From an uncultured Verrucomicrobiota bacterium (lineage in GTDB: Bacteria > Verrucomicrobiota > Verrucomicrobiia > Limisphaerales > UBA9464), in contig CAITXU010000056.1 in NCBI GenBank assembly GCA_903896505.1, forward strand, positions 1 to 36,931: 36,931 nucleotides of DNA. Direction: 5' to 3'. Both the position numbers and the translations under genes were made by a program. The first letter of the stretch is position 1, and every line of letters begins with the position of its first letter. Positions 20,301 to 24,735 of this stretch are shown one piece after another. Below the pieces are notes generated by a model that was given only the letters and a program-made list of their open reading frames with translations, was not told the DNA's origin and searched no databases.

Positions 20301-22879
20301 CCAATCGGGCCTCTGATGCTGCTCTCAGGGTAGCCCAGGAGGAAATGAAGGCCATCCAGATGCGGGTTGCCAATCAGGCCTTGACTGCTGCACCTGTTTC
20401 TTTCGGCCCGACACCTACGACGGTGACGACCACCCATACCACCGGACCCCAGGCTTCGAGCTCGAGTCGGAAGGGACTGCGTCAGTCGGACGCTTCCGGG
20501 GTCTGCGCTCGGGTCAAACTTCGTCTGGAACAGTCGGCGGTGCTCACCCGCAACGCGTTTGATGCCCGCCTGGAACTCGTCAACAGCGATGAGTCACTCG
20601 CCTTGACCGATATCAACGTCCAGCTGACGGTTTTGGATGGTCAAGGCAATCCGGTCAGCGAACTGTTCGCCATCAAAGATCCAACACTGTCTGGAATGAC
20701 CGGTGTGGATGGAACCGGTGTCCTGGGAACAAAATCCACCGGCACCGCGTCTTGGATTCTCATACCGACCCGCGACGCCGCTCCGACGGTCGCAACGGTT
20801 TACCGTGTCGGCGCATTGCTTCAGTATTCGGTCGATGGACGGAATGTGACGGTTCCGCTGGACCCGGTCGCCATCACCGTTTATCCCGATCCCTTGCTCA
20901 CTCTCCAATACTTCCATCAGCGGGATGTCTATTCGGACGACCCATTCACGCCCGAAAAGGAACCTGCCATTCCATACTCGCTGGCGGTGTTGGTGAAGAA
21001 TTCGGGATATGGCGATGCCAGGCACTTTAAAATCACCAGTGCCCAGCCTCAAATCATCGACAATGAAAAGGGGTTGCTAATCGACTTCCAACTGATTGCT
21101 ACTCAGGTGGGTAACGACAACCTCCAGCCGTCGCTGACGGTCGACTTTGGCGATATACCCTCCCGGACCAGCAAGACGGGGCGTTGGCTCTTCACCTCCA
21201 CCTTGCAGGGCCTTTTTGTGGATTACTCGGCCACGTTTGAGCACCTGGATGCCATCGTCGGCAAGAAGACCTCTTTGATTGATGCGGTCTCCATTCATGA
21301 AATGATTCACCTGGTGGAGGCGGGTGGCGGGCTTTCGGACGGCCAACCCGACTTCCTCGTGAACGATGATGGAGACGACAATCATCTCCCCGACACCTTG
21401 TACCTCAGTAACGGAAGCACCAACGATGTCCAGGTGGTCACGTCCGCCATCCACGATGGGCCTCCGTCCAATGCTTCTGAGTCAGTCCACGTCGTGGCCT
21501 CCATGCCATCGGGTTGGGGCTACCTGCAAATTCCGGACCCGGCGGACGGTAAATTCCGGTTGCGCCGCGTGCTGCGGAGTGACGGTTCCGAACTCCCTGT
21601 CGGATTGGTGAAGGGCAATGCCTGGGTGACCGATCGGACATTTATCGGCAACGGCCATCGACCGATTGTCGAGAACGTCCTGCACCTCCTGGATAAGGAT
21701 GGTTCCGGTAACTACACCCTCGAGTATGAGGAAATCCCGCTGCCGGATACCATCGCCCCTGTCAGCCGCGCGAACCCGCTTCCGGAACGTAGTCCGCGCG
21801 ATATCGTGGTCACGTGGGATGGAACCGATTCCGGTGGTTCCGGCCTGGCTGGATTCGACGTTTATGTGTCGACAGACGGCGGTGGATTTACCCGGTGGTT
21901 GCAGCAATCGTCGGCCCGTGCGGCCACCTATACGGGAATCGTCGGTCACCGGTATTCCTTCTTTACCCGTGCTTCGGACGGTGCTGGAAACATGGAATTA
22001 GGCCCGGATGCTCCCGATGCCGAAACTATCGTGGCGTTTGAGAGCTCCGCGCCGAGTTTGTCCACGGTGCCGCCGCAGACAACCCCCGAAGACGTCGACA
22101 TCACTGGAGTTCCCTTGACCGTTCTGGACGCCGATACGCCCCAGAACCAGTTGCAATTCACGGTTTTGTCCAGCAATCCGACCTTGGTCGACCCGGCCAG
22201 TGTCTTCATCGGAGGCTCCACCTCGGACCGCACCATTCGAATTCAACCGGCTTCTGGCCGATTTGGCCAAACAACCCTTACGGTTCGCGTTTCGGACGGC
22301 GTCTTCAGCGCTGAAACCCAATTCCTGGTCACGGTCGAGTTTAGAAATCATCCGCCAGTTCCCGGACCGGATTCGATTACCCGCAAGCCTGGCAAGCCGA
22401 TTCGAGTCGCGGTTACCCAGCTCCTGGCCAACGATACCGACCCAGAATTTGATCCGCTATCCGTCACGGGCGTATCCGCAGTGAGCGCCAACAACGGCGC
22501 CGTATCGCTCAGGGAGGGCCAGATCGTTTACATTCCACCGACAGGTTCGAATTCCGACTCGGATGATGCCTTTACCTATACGGTGTCGGATGGCACGGCT
22601 TCCGCCACGGGGACTGTGACGGTTCGTGTCGCCTCGGGATCGGTCGCTCCGACGCAGAATCTTCTCTCCGCCCAGCCTGCCACCGATGGACTCCATCTGT
22701 ACTTCATTGGGGTCATCGGAAAGCGTTACAGCATTCAACGGGCCACAGACCTCTCCTCACCGGTATGGGTCACTATTGGCACCTCGATTCCTGACTCCAA
22801 CGGTCGATTTGAATTTGTGGACAGTTCCGCACCTGTAGGAACCGCCTTTTACAGGGCCGTGGAGAGTTCCAGCCCCTAA
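2381..22879 (+). CDS. Giant secreted multidomain FG-GAP/PPC/CARDB/Calx-beta protein
   Basis: One open frame of 6832 codons. Residues 1-35 form a signal peptide (LGALVGLVGGALLPL, cleavage near SWA/S), so the product is exported. Domain order by approximate residue: N-terminal beta-rich domain 36-200; SbsA-like Ig 202-313; two PPC-like domains to 575; then four super-units of Ig, seven-bladed FG-GAP/VCBS propeller and two PPC domains. The propellers lie at about 720-1055, 1447-1780, 2387-2724 and 3119-3457, each blade with a DxNxDG calcium loop. A LamG domain sits at 2012-2217. CARDB 1-7 span 3704-4560, Calx-beta 1-4 4564-4970, CARDB 8 4974-5090. Carboxypeptidase-regulatory-like and Ig-like regions reach 5604, a Gly tract lies at 5662-5706 and a Cys-containing region follows. 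FN3 is at 6458-6556, then two cadherin-like domains and the tail 6757-6832 (KRYSIQRATDL). The family style suggests a Ca-dependent adhesin or cell-surface binding protein. No catalytic domain is certain. No sorting signal is seen on this protein itself. Confidence 0.93.
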   Translation: MVMLSPKRILHKLPRLGALVGLVGGALLPLDSWASGTPVYQTDFESTVGSEWSTGTSDNSYPSTFTRFLGRFGNQSTSLTLQNLQVGASYTLFFDLYIIDSWDGDNYGPDTFRVFADSVSLFDHTISQFNGSQSFTVPADVKGQLGFSGWEDSIFRQVALTFTPSTSTSTLRFEGANLESLDNESWGIDNVNVWKSDELAAVDIVSTTLPDDGASRAVAIDRFSITARRPLGAASAADPASYELRQAGANGIFGDSDDFILSVSPTLSVGGKTVFFRLAVNPLQPGKWRFKTRPQLADDAGNSVAEFVRSFEIRDPDFGRIENLENDSLPGATALPMFGSSPGLGFFNGFGIGTFDHSGDADFWRFDAEAGDHISATVVARDQYGVYPSIYLYTAASTPLASVGGGYYEGYVRLQDYVIGAPGTYYLRLAGDNATSQYQFRVEQSRGTQLEVENNDVPSVANRLGFQRQGEKVLGLVAGTLDTGDAADYFGVGTLNAGNSIRVSLTYPGGSTLQVSGANLALQRLGDTDPVATSGSGVLNQTVALDGAYVLRVTSDAGSPRAEYILKVEIQDAVPPQVVSVDLPDEGSSTTSIVNGFSVTFNEDLLVSSVIDPAVYELRWSSNGVFGGPGDVVYPLVPSAYSSGVVESFTIGGGPLQPGHYRLTVGTGIQDRSGNHTSNPYLREFSIIDVTGFHLENRSNDTPGGATPLGIEGGPDGTIGFGGYFGAGSIPFDVAQGDFNGDGHADLVTANISSGNVSILLGNGDGTFRSAVNLEAGNGPIGVTVGDLNGDGRADIAVADHYGSSVSILLGNGDGSFAPAATFASGANPRNIRVGDLDGDGVPEIVTPNSGASSISIFKRNPDGSYSRTDVEAGSGPWSVALADLNGDGRLDISVVDYNSSQLSVLLNAGSGNWAAPVSYPVGPNPVDVAVADVDDDGKRDVVTLNQGSLSVLHGLGDGTLGLVDTVGGIGNSPYHLALSDLNGDGKPDVAVAVHGNSQLTRFLNRGDGTFETPLVYSVGYNPIGVVAGDWNEDGVADLATANYYGSNVAVWLGTRSTLLAEDPPGLFTGLVRGSLSSTSDYDYYRFSGKAGDVLSVAVETVGNPPASQLYYRVDGPNGAYTTDFYANSYYGWGQSTPVVLPNDGTYTVFARYNYDYRGEYRIRVSLARAGLQMEVENSGNDSLSGANALGFQLQGHQRSARVAGYIGVGDSIDTFRLGYLSAGTTAHIGRTYPTSSSLKSRLAIVRNDGTVLAQGGPDDASINFVVPSDDVYFAQIQAVDGAGLRSQYLLNIELSDIQAPIVSSVDLPAEGSSTTEIIQRFHVVFNKDLDPGSVQSTSSAELRFSVNDVFGDSDDTVYSISSPGYSGGLIVNYQINDGPLQPGHYQFTLRSPLSDLFGNTIAVPFVRRFEVKALPGFTVENRSNDTQGGATALGIEGGPDGTIGFGGYLGVGSNPYDVAQGDFNGDGHADLVTANISSGNVSVLLGNGDGTFRSAVNLEAGNGPIGVTVGDLNGDGRADIAVADYYGSTVSILLGNGDGSFAPATTFASGANPRNLRMGDLDGDGVPEIVTANSGASSISIFKRNSDGSYSRTDVEAGSGPWSVALADLNGDGRLDISVANYNSSQLNVLLNGGSGSWSTPVAYSVGPNPVDVAVADVDGDGKRDVVTLNQGSLSVLHGLGDGTLGSVDTVGGIGSSPYHLALSDLNGDGKPDVAVAVYGSSQLTRFLNRGDGTFETPLVYSVGYNPIGVVAGDWNEDGVVDLATADQTGSSVAVWLGTRSTLLAEDPPGLFTGLARGSLSSTSDYDYYRFSGKAGDVLSVAVETVGNPPASQLYYRVDGPNGAYLTDFYANSYYGWGQSTPVVLPNDGTYTVFARYNYDYRGEYRIRVSLARNGLQVEREDNNSLGQANTVRLSADDGKSKGRITGYFSVGDLGVGDYFDLGTLSSGNIIHLGLTKPSTSRASGAISVFGPDGTQVATQFNGSETTVNVGDGQQGDYTVRVSPSPGRRSARDRSNILFSNGAYGDVPVDIPENAMTVSFWFFSWYPSAGLFEAVSGPLGSGGHDRHLYLNNGNIYARLWSNEVIGSSDRNFADGQWHHVAYEFGAAISGQRIYVDGVLVASGVKSYSDFNWQQRISIGHSSDLGFLNGSMEDLSIWDSPLSESDIAGLIANSPAGSEAGLVGYWKLDEGSGDVLRDSSPNAHDGTLQNRPGWAYFGTEQGLTSGLLTQYILNVSIEDSVPPTVTALDVADEGGSTSALVNRLTVQFSEKMSPSSVATPGNYELRWSANDVFGDADDIVYDLNPDSYDEGLSEGLTVAQGPLQPGNYQFLARQGLKDRAGNPLAAPFIRHFSVVNPDGFVIENRSNDSPLTATPFGPPSSTGASPLAVGNFPVGSNPYDIAAGDLDGDGILDLVVPNISSTDVSVLIGRGDGTFNPVRNLPGLRRGIGVTIGDLNGDGRPDIVIANYYDAGVSVFYNLGGGNFSPVERVATGNYPINLRLADTDGDGRPEILVSNLGENFVTVLKRAVDGSFGRLDVPTGSGPWAIGAGDFDGDGKPDLAVGNSNEGTVTVLRNDGTGAFTSPINYSVGNGPRDLSVGDVDGDGKLDIVVVNGGSEDISVLRGNGDGTFRSALRYPGTGNQPYHLVLADLNQDGHLDVAVADYGSSLLTQFLNQGDGTFGLPVPQSIPGNPIGVVAGDWNRDGVIDLATANHTANTVTILLGTRGTEWVEDPPNLLTASVRGSLSSYGDRDFYRFSARAGDIATIAVENPGNPGASQLYFELDGPTGTRVTYFYPNYYGSGQSSPISLPYDGTYTVYVAPNYDFRGEYRIRVTLLRGDIQAEYDPSNGDGISYADSPSFVLVSGLRKASIAGYISTQDTGDVHFLGNLGAGTLVKLSLRKPVNYPWDSGIELLRADGSVAAASTSISPEIEFTVPDGNAVAYYARVRSDSGAGLLAQYILDIELTDILPPTIASVDLPPQGATSTALVDGLTLFFSEDMDPATVNDTGNLELRGSINDTFGDADDTVYQLRSGSYSVGLGTSYVIINGPLQPGNYRFTVGTGFKDKSGNSLATPFVRTFRLETRPGFIHEGQNNQSFSGATSLSTLPPGDFDRSFTQQATLDTGSRPYDLVSRDLNGDGHLDLVVAYYGSSQFAVFLGNGDGTFRSPVTYATGSNPYSLVAADLNGDGIIDIASADYSSNDVTLWFGAGDGTFATPAQIQESGNPIGLTSGDFNQDGISDLAVTRYSENRVDVFLGTGHGSFGDRISFPTGDGPAKVASADVNHDGFLDLVVGNNRAATVSVFLGDGAGGFSTGTPFGTGNGPYTLAVNDVTGDGIPDIIVANEQNASISLLRGDGTGGFAAKIDIDSGGNSPYLAVADLNKDGLPDLVVGNYRGQNIGIWYNQGDGHFSDPSFIRLGFNPTTVTVGDWNQDGAPDLASANYDNNNITLFFGNRYHPMALNTVGHGIRSAMAYGKLLDGNDADYWSFSAKKGDQVTVGLETPGHPGASQLYYRLTDFNGQVLLGFYPDYYGVGQSAPFTIPSDGTYGILVTQNYGYYQEYQMRIVETPPDVSPETEGNDSPASASALKLVAQGDSWVGTGVGYIRGAGDLDYFDLGEVEAGRSIFLNTRLMDGATFSPVASVYDSGNGYRVEASGGRPFDAVAEITVTQTGRYFAAVRSSGTQGGLREGYVLEVQTVPTVNVQFPNLQVTSLTPPSGNALRSGDLVTVEFTVQNVGRLSTGVGSWSDRLVLSQNQIYGDLDDVELTVIPHTGALDPGAFYHVSQSVRLPDGIDGAFYLIAQTDSANAVSEFVLEGDNTTISDAPIQIRRADYPDLRPENLVSIVNGGNLDMTWTLANRGAGAVGQTFKETLAVRNVATGLIAYRAERTFSGGLDSQATVSRQESIALPDVGRYQVEITEDSGSDIYEFDATSHASAEGNNIALSFFDVFADLTVDNLRLEPSGTVHSGDTVVVRWNDLLAGNHSVSGSWNDRIVIVNRSTSATLLDTTLPHPMDVLGGLIPGQSHARELTFVIPDLNLGVGNLNITVTVDSNGQIAENNPDGTAESNNLTAIQKTSLLSAYPDLVTVLPAIPELADAGQPFSLDWTDRNDGTASTRAGWLDQVFLVSSPDGSDARFLGSLPSDRGLAPHESSDRHLTVTLPSDLGGRRFIVVLSDVNNQVLEINKANNRAVSPNSVLVRRPNLIPTGVAGPSVIDAGQTITVNWTDKNDGDGRAFPDWKDAVYLSPNPDGSAGMLLGVFSASGGLDAGTTVARSASFAVPYGINGIRYLVVVADSEGTVTESNESDNRVLANASVRVRAPDLAVFDGAAQTTAAFGDTIPVRFTLTDLGGGAATGAWLDNVYLSRDAVFGGDTLLYSRPAGDVSPLSSGALAPITVNVQLPRIGAPGRYYLFVQTDSTGVVPEANENNNLSAPIPIALVLPPLPDLIVDEISAPTTVLPGQSFDIHWLSKNVGNAATQSSWSESVSLSTDDQVGNDILLQSLIVKASLGAGSQLDRVTTVTLSPDGPSGVFRLLVSTDMGDTVLESNEGNNVSVSTGSITVPLTLTLSDGPTSVAENEGPISFTVTRNGPRSSALVVNLSSSDITGLTVPASVTIPAGASSAIFQATPVDDGVVTDNKSVQITLTAAGFPSISRSVEVRNVDLPRLTLLLDSDTVLEGLTVGATVTREGSLDQPLTVTLSSSDSVHVIVPPSLTIPSGAVSASVILIAFDDTEIGNSANYTVSATASGLQGDAKMLAVRDNDSVTLTFTVAPATVSEGAGAGAATGTITRNPASSRALALRLAGSDDRSAIVPGSLVIPANQATVTFPIAVIDNAVVDGARTVTFTPTILVNGSPYATGPSATLTVTDNDGPTLALAFATKVAREGLNPASSVTVSRNTDVSSALEVHLSTDVAGKLSIPNSVTIPAGLSSVTFDVASVDDGITGGNRVVVLTASADGFVAGSDSITITDVDLPDLVVTGFQLPEVGGTETQVSATYTVKNQGVAPARGAFVQRLYLSADPFLGNDTFLSQYVWPGPSLPPGSSFDVSHSFYLPRVPGNYYLIAVTDAGGSVSELNEDNNSRVSVTPIQVDTTYTANVQTDLEVALAGTPVPLHGRIFKRGSGDPVPFGLANVYIRVRGTSRVIAVLADADGRFEATFTPLPREAGVYEIGADHPGLSTAATQDTFTLLGLKATPETASIRVIEGSRATGAVQVENLSNIPLHGASVRVSGNLPNVSTTASLTQSTVPGLGSIELDYTVSASDASYIAGTVILTVTTSEGVELQVPVYVGVDALRAVLVASPSSVGGGMKRGEQRSVEVTISNQGGLSSGPLSVSLPPGADWLRTSTPTLAALAPGESAKVSLLLSPAIDLALGDFSGAFGVVGTAASINIPFNFRCVSDAKGDLRVRVEDEFTFYAAGAPRVAGASVDVADAISGETVANGITNDQGELVVTDLAEGYYNVTVQAEKHTSFRGAFLVRPGTVSDAVAFLSRQTVSYSWTVTPIEIEDRYQVTIETTFETFVPTPVITLDPPSIDLNDYPLPEQQILLTVNNSGLIAAQGGKLTFGKHPYYEIIPLVEDVGLIPAMGSVTIPVTIRNHSPGTASAAARHGRRVGLQGASPSVPCSITAGFEWFLVCGLDNKYYWVPLPVFGVKGDCFSTPSSGGGFYGGGYGGPAGGGGGGGGGGGGGGAVAGGGGGNGGGGTWFTPPVDIAPSPSCQACDPKTFVKECYRTDLGNYIRPLASGLLGTIKSLPVIKNLKAPDIKAEAQLCTCCLDGGRSLEGKGSASVEIKQIELTLPIAGTFFEIKDTVGNEDVKLTVSLGSIRGELTAGGAVGGEAEAKCRLSQVKAKAFARVQAEPKLVADAGIKYSFTDKTTGLKTFSGEDRVYLEVGTKLYGELFADTDAGVGGQACVDPVKVTGGVSITDPVSGQIHRFELVKELTKKVCVPNMATVTSVAMVAADGVTFGEEMLAANRASDAALRVAQEEMKAIQMRVANQALTAAPVSFGPTPTTVTTTHTTGPQASSSSRKGLRQSDASGVCARVKLRLEQSAVLTRNAFDARLELVNSDESLALTDINVQLTVLDGQGNPVSELFAIKDPTLSGMTGVDGTGVLGTKSTGTASWILIPTRDAAPTVATVYRVGALLQYSVDGRNVTVPLDPVAITVYPDPLLTLQYFHQRDVYSDDPFTPEKEPAIPYSLAVLVKNSGYGDARHFKITSAQPQIIDNEKGLLIDFQLIATQVGNDNLQPSLTVDFGDIPSRTSKTGRWLFTSTLQGLFVDYSATFEHLDAIVGKKTSLIDAVSIHEMIHLVEAGGGLSDGQPDFLVNDDGDDNHLPDTLYLSNGSTNDVQVVTSAIHDGPPSNASESVHVVASMPSGWGYLQIPDPADGKFRLRRVLRSDGSELPVGLVKGNAWVTDRTFIGNGHRPIVENVLHLLDKDGSGNYTLEYEEIPLPDTIAPVSRANPLPERSPRDIVVTWDGTDSGGSGLAGFDVYVSTDGGGFTRWLQQSSARAATYTGIVGHRYSFFTRASDGAGNMELGPDAPDAETIVAFESSAPSLSTVPPQTTPEDVDITGVPLTVLDADTPQNQLQFTVLSSNPTLVDPASVFIGGSTSDRTIRIQPASGRFGQTTLTVRVSDGVFSAETQFLVTVEFRNHPPVPGPDSITRKPGKPIRVAVTQLLANDTDPEFDPLSVTGVSAVSANNGAVSLREGQIVYIPPTGSNSDSDDAFTYTVSDGTASATGTVTVRVASGSVAPTQNLLSAQPATDGLHLYFIGVIGKRYSIQRATDLSSPVWVTIGTSIPDSNGRFEFVDSSAPVGTAFYRAVESSSP
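4470..5895 (+). repeat. Near-identical propeller repeat, copy 1
   Basis: DNA for propeller 1 plus the first following PPC domain is nearly identical to 6645-8070, with an offset of exactly 2175 bases at both ends (for example GACGGTACC at 4526 and 6701; ATTATGACTA at 5841 and 8016). The adjoining Ig and second PPC modules are much more diverged. Confidence 0.85.
6645..8070 (+). repeat. Near-identical propeller repeat, copy 2
   Basis: Second copy of the 4470-5895 block. Reading frame and length are preserved and the differences are mostly single-base and often synonymous. Propellers 3 (9540-10550) and 4 (11735-12750) encode the same fold but are clearly diverged. Confidence 0.85.
8415..9032 (+). 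other. LamG-like domain inserted inside a PPC domain
   Basis: The encoded segment reads as a laminin-G/concanavalin-like lectin domain: NAMTVSFWF, DGQWHHVAYEF, IYVDGVLVASG, GSMEDLSIWDSPLSESDI and GYWKLDEGSG are typical motifs. In the other super-units the PPC strand 'YxARVRS..G' runs directly into 'GLxxQYILxIEL'. Here the lectin domain sits between 'YTVRVSPS' and 'GLLTQYILNVSI', so it is nested within the PPC fold. Confidence 0.8.
19412..19454 (+). repeat. 9-bp tandem repeat encoding poly-glycine
   Basis: GGAGGGGGC is repeated four times perfectly and then partly, giving an uninterrupted glycine run within a longer Gly tract (19365-19495). Each unit is three codons, so copy-number change keeps the frame. 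The regularly spaced G5 runs could also form a G-quadruplex. Confidence 0.85.
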
Positions 22880-22891
22880 CACCTGATCAAC

Positions 22892-23635
22892 ATGAAAATG
22901 AACAATTGCCGGTCCTCTTTAGCCTGGGTTTCGATCTGCTGGCTCACCGGGTCCCTTGCGGCGCGAGCACAGGTCTATTCGGTGGCGGCGGGTCTTTCCA
23001 TCCCGGATGGCGATGCGGCAGGTGTCGCCTCCTCCCTCACGGTTGCCTCTTCAGTGACTTCCCTCACATCGCTGCGGGTGAATTTGGATATTTCGGGAAA
23101 AGGGGGGCGCATGAACAACGGCGATTTGTTTGTCACGCTTTCCCACGAATCTGCTCCCAATGTCGTCGACGCCTATGTGGTATTGCTCAATCGTCCCGGC
23201 AAGACCAGTTTGGACATCTGGGGATACTACGATAACGGTCTCAACGTCGCCTTTGACTCGCGGGCAACGGGTTACGATATCCATAACTATCGAAGACATG
23301 TCCCGTCCCTCAGTGCGGGGAGCGATTCCATCTCTCTTTCTGGGCCTCTCACCGGGACATGGCAGCCCGACGGTCGTAATGTGTCTCCCGACTTGGTGCT
23401 CGATACCACCGCGCGTTCGACATCCTTCAATTCGTTTCAAGGCATTAATCCCAGCGGCAAATGGGTCTTGTTCGCGGCGGACCTCTATCCCGACGCCATG
23501 GGCTACGCCCAACTCAATTCCTGGTCGATTGAAGTAAATCCCTATGTCCAGGTACCCGAAGCCAGCCAGTTTTCAATTGTTTTGGGACTGACCGCCTTTG
23601 GATTTACAGCTTGGAAACGGTGTCAGCGACGCTGA
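22892..23635 (+). CDS. P-domain protein with PEP-CTERM-like anchor
   Basis: A 247-residue protein starting 12 bases after the giant gene, so probably co-transcribed with it. Residues 1-27 are a signal peptide (WVSICWLTGSLAARA). The body resembles the beta-sandwich P domain of proprotein convertases: 'SIPDGDAAGVASSLTV' at the start and 'GKWVLFAADLYPDAMGYAQLNSWSIEV' (split around 190-215) match the conserved ends of that family. The C terminus has VPEAS, then a hydrophobic helix (FSIVLGLTAFGFTAW), then KRCQRR. That is the exosortase sorting layout, with PEA in place of the usual PEP. No protease domain accompanies the P domain. The likely fate is export, processing by an exosortase and display at the surface. 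A second ATG two codons in is an alternative start. Confidence 0.82.
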   Translation: MKMNNCRSSLAWVSICWLTGSLAARAQVYSVAAGLSIPDGDAAGVASSLTVASSVTSLTSLRVNLDISGKGGRMNNGDLFVTLSHESAPNVVDAYVVLLNRPGKTSLDIWGYYDNGLNVAFDSRATGYDIHNYRRHVPSLSAGSDSISLSGPLTGTWQPDGRNVSPDLVLDTTARSTSFNSFQGINPSGKWVLFAADLYPDAMGYAQLNSWSIEVNPYVQVPEASQFSIVLGLTAFGFTAWKRCQRR

Positions 23636-23642
23636 GGTGAAT

Positions 23643-24242
23643 TCAGGGGAGGAGGGGTACCAACCACTCCGGCTGTGGAGGAAAAAGTGCCACAGCCTTT
23701 CCGTTGTTGAAGACGGCAACTTTTCGAAAGGGATGGCCGAGGTCGGTGTTGTCAAAGATCCAGACCAAGGGTAGGTCCCGAATCGCGTTTCTGAGGTTGA
23801 TGAGTGTTCGCGGAAATCGCGCCTCCAGCTTTTCCGTTGGGACATCGTGCCCTCCCTGTGTAACACGCATCGCCACTCGTTCTTCAGACAATGTTACGGA
23901 TGAGATTCCGATGAAACATAGAATCACAGTGTACCCGGCGGATGCTGCGTCCTTGAGAAAGTTGAGTTTCGCTCCTACGGGATCGGAAAACACCGTTTCA
24001 AAAACAAAGCTTTCCCGGGCTTCTACAAGGACCTTGCGGACGGTGTCGGCGTACTGGGCGGCCTGATACGCAGAGATTCCCATCGATTTGGCGATTGTGT
24101 CGGAATTGACAAACCTCAATCCAGCGGGACGGAGATGGGCGGAATAGAAGGTGGATTTACCGGCTCCATTGGGGCCTGCTAGAGCCAGAACCAAGGGCCT
24201 TCGGTCTAGAAAAGCTGCCAATGGGTGCTCTGCAAAATTCAT
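23643..24242 (-). CDS. Zeta-type P-loop toxin (kinase-like)
   Basis: A 199-residue protein with a Walker A motif at residues 23-31 (GPNGAGKST). It also has a central 'ESFVFETVFSDP' strand and a C-terminal 'RVTQGGHDVPTEKLEARF' segment. Both occur in zeta-toxin-like ATPases, whose best-known members phosphorylate UDP-N-acetylglucosamine precursors of the cell wall. The target of this one is not evident. Its ATG overlaps the stop of the upstream antitoxin-like gene as ATGA, which indicates translational coupling. It converges on the P-domain gene with a 7-base gap. The length is near that of short zeta-like proteins and no frameshift is seen. Confidence 0.85.
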   Translation of the reverse strand: MNFAEHPLAAFLDRRPLVLALAGPNGAGKSTFYSAHLRPAGLRFVNSDTIAKSMGISAYQAAQYADTVRKVLVEARESFVFETVFSDPVGAKLNFLKDAASAGYTVILCFIGISSVTLSEERVAMRVTQGGHDVPTEKLEARFPRTLINLRNAIRDLPLVWIFDNTDLGHPFRKVAVFNNGKAVALFPPQPEWLVPLLP

Positions 24243-24604
24243 TCAGCTTGAAATTGACGGTTGATAAACCTTCCCGCTACTCGCCCCCCGTCTGCGTCAA
24301 TTCGGATAAGCAGGCCGGGCCTCTCTGGATGTGCTTGGTAATGAGGAAACGGCTGTTGCTGAAGTGCATCGGCCAAGCGCAATCGTCCTTCGGCGGTATC
24401 GACCGTTTCAAGGCAGGACGACAAGGGCAACGCCTGTGCCGTCTGGCACAAGGTCAGCACTTGGGTTCCGTCCAACATCGGTTCCATCGCCTGGCCCAGC
24501 CGTGCCCAAAATTCAACCTGCCCAGCGATCGACCGCTCCATCAGTTTTCCTACAATGCGTGCATCCGATACCAAGGTATCCGAAAGCTTTACCGGTTGTC
24601 CCAT
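24239..24604 (-). CDS. ParD-like antitoxin
   Basis: A 121-residue protein beginning 'MGQPVKLSDTLVSDARIVGK' and continuing 'MERSIAGQVEFWARLGQAM'. This is the pattern of the ParD-like (ribbon-helix-helix) antitoxin family: an N-terminal DNA-binding strand-helix-helix and a C-terminal toxin-binding part. It is the first gene of a two-gene minus-strand operon with the zeta-type toxin. The start is supported by the N-terminal RHH motif and by a palindrome lying 8 bases upstream. Expected role: neutralise the toxin and repress the operon. The C-terminal half (LLIRIDADGGRVAGRFINRQ) is less familiar. Confidence 0.82.
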   Translation of the reverse strand: MGQPVKLSDTLVSDARIVGKLMERSIAGQVEFWARLGQAMEPMLDGTQVLTLCQTAQALPLSSCLETVDTAEGRLRLADALQQQPFPHYQAHPERPGLLIRIDADGGRVAGRFINRQFQAE

Positions 24605-24612
24605 ATCGAATT

Positions 24613-24629
24613 GGTAGCAAAATGCTACC
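24613..24629 (-). promoter_or_regulatory. Palindromic operator of the toxin-antitoxin operon
   Basis: GGTAGCAAAATGCTACC is a perfect 7-bp inverted repeat with a 3-base centre, ending 8 bases before the antitoxin ATG. Symmetric sites at this position are the usual binding targets of RHH antitoxins for autoregulation. No confident -35/-10 pair was assigned. Confidence 0.6.
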
Positions 24630-24735
24630 TCTTTTCAAGTCCAGAGCTACTTATCAGGGCGGAATTCTAAAGCAATCGATCCTTCGCGGTACAAGCTGGA
24701 ACGCCACACCTGTTTCGGTGCACTCTCTCCCGAGA

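Noticed and set aside
24331-24735. N-terminal extension of the PqaA-like protein
   Set aside because: This part is antisense to the antitoxin gene, and a good signal peptide starts at 24736.
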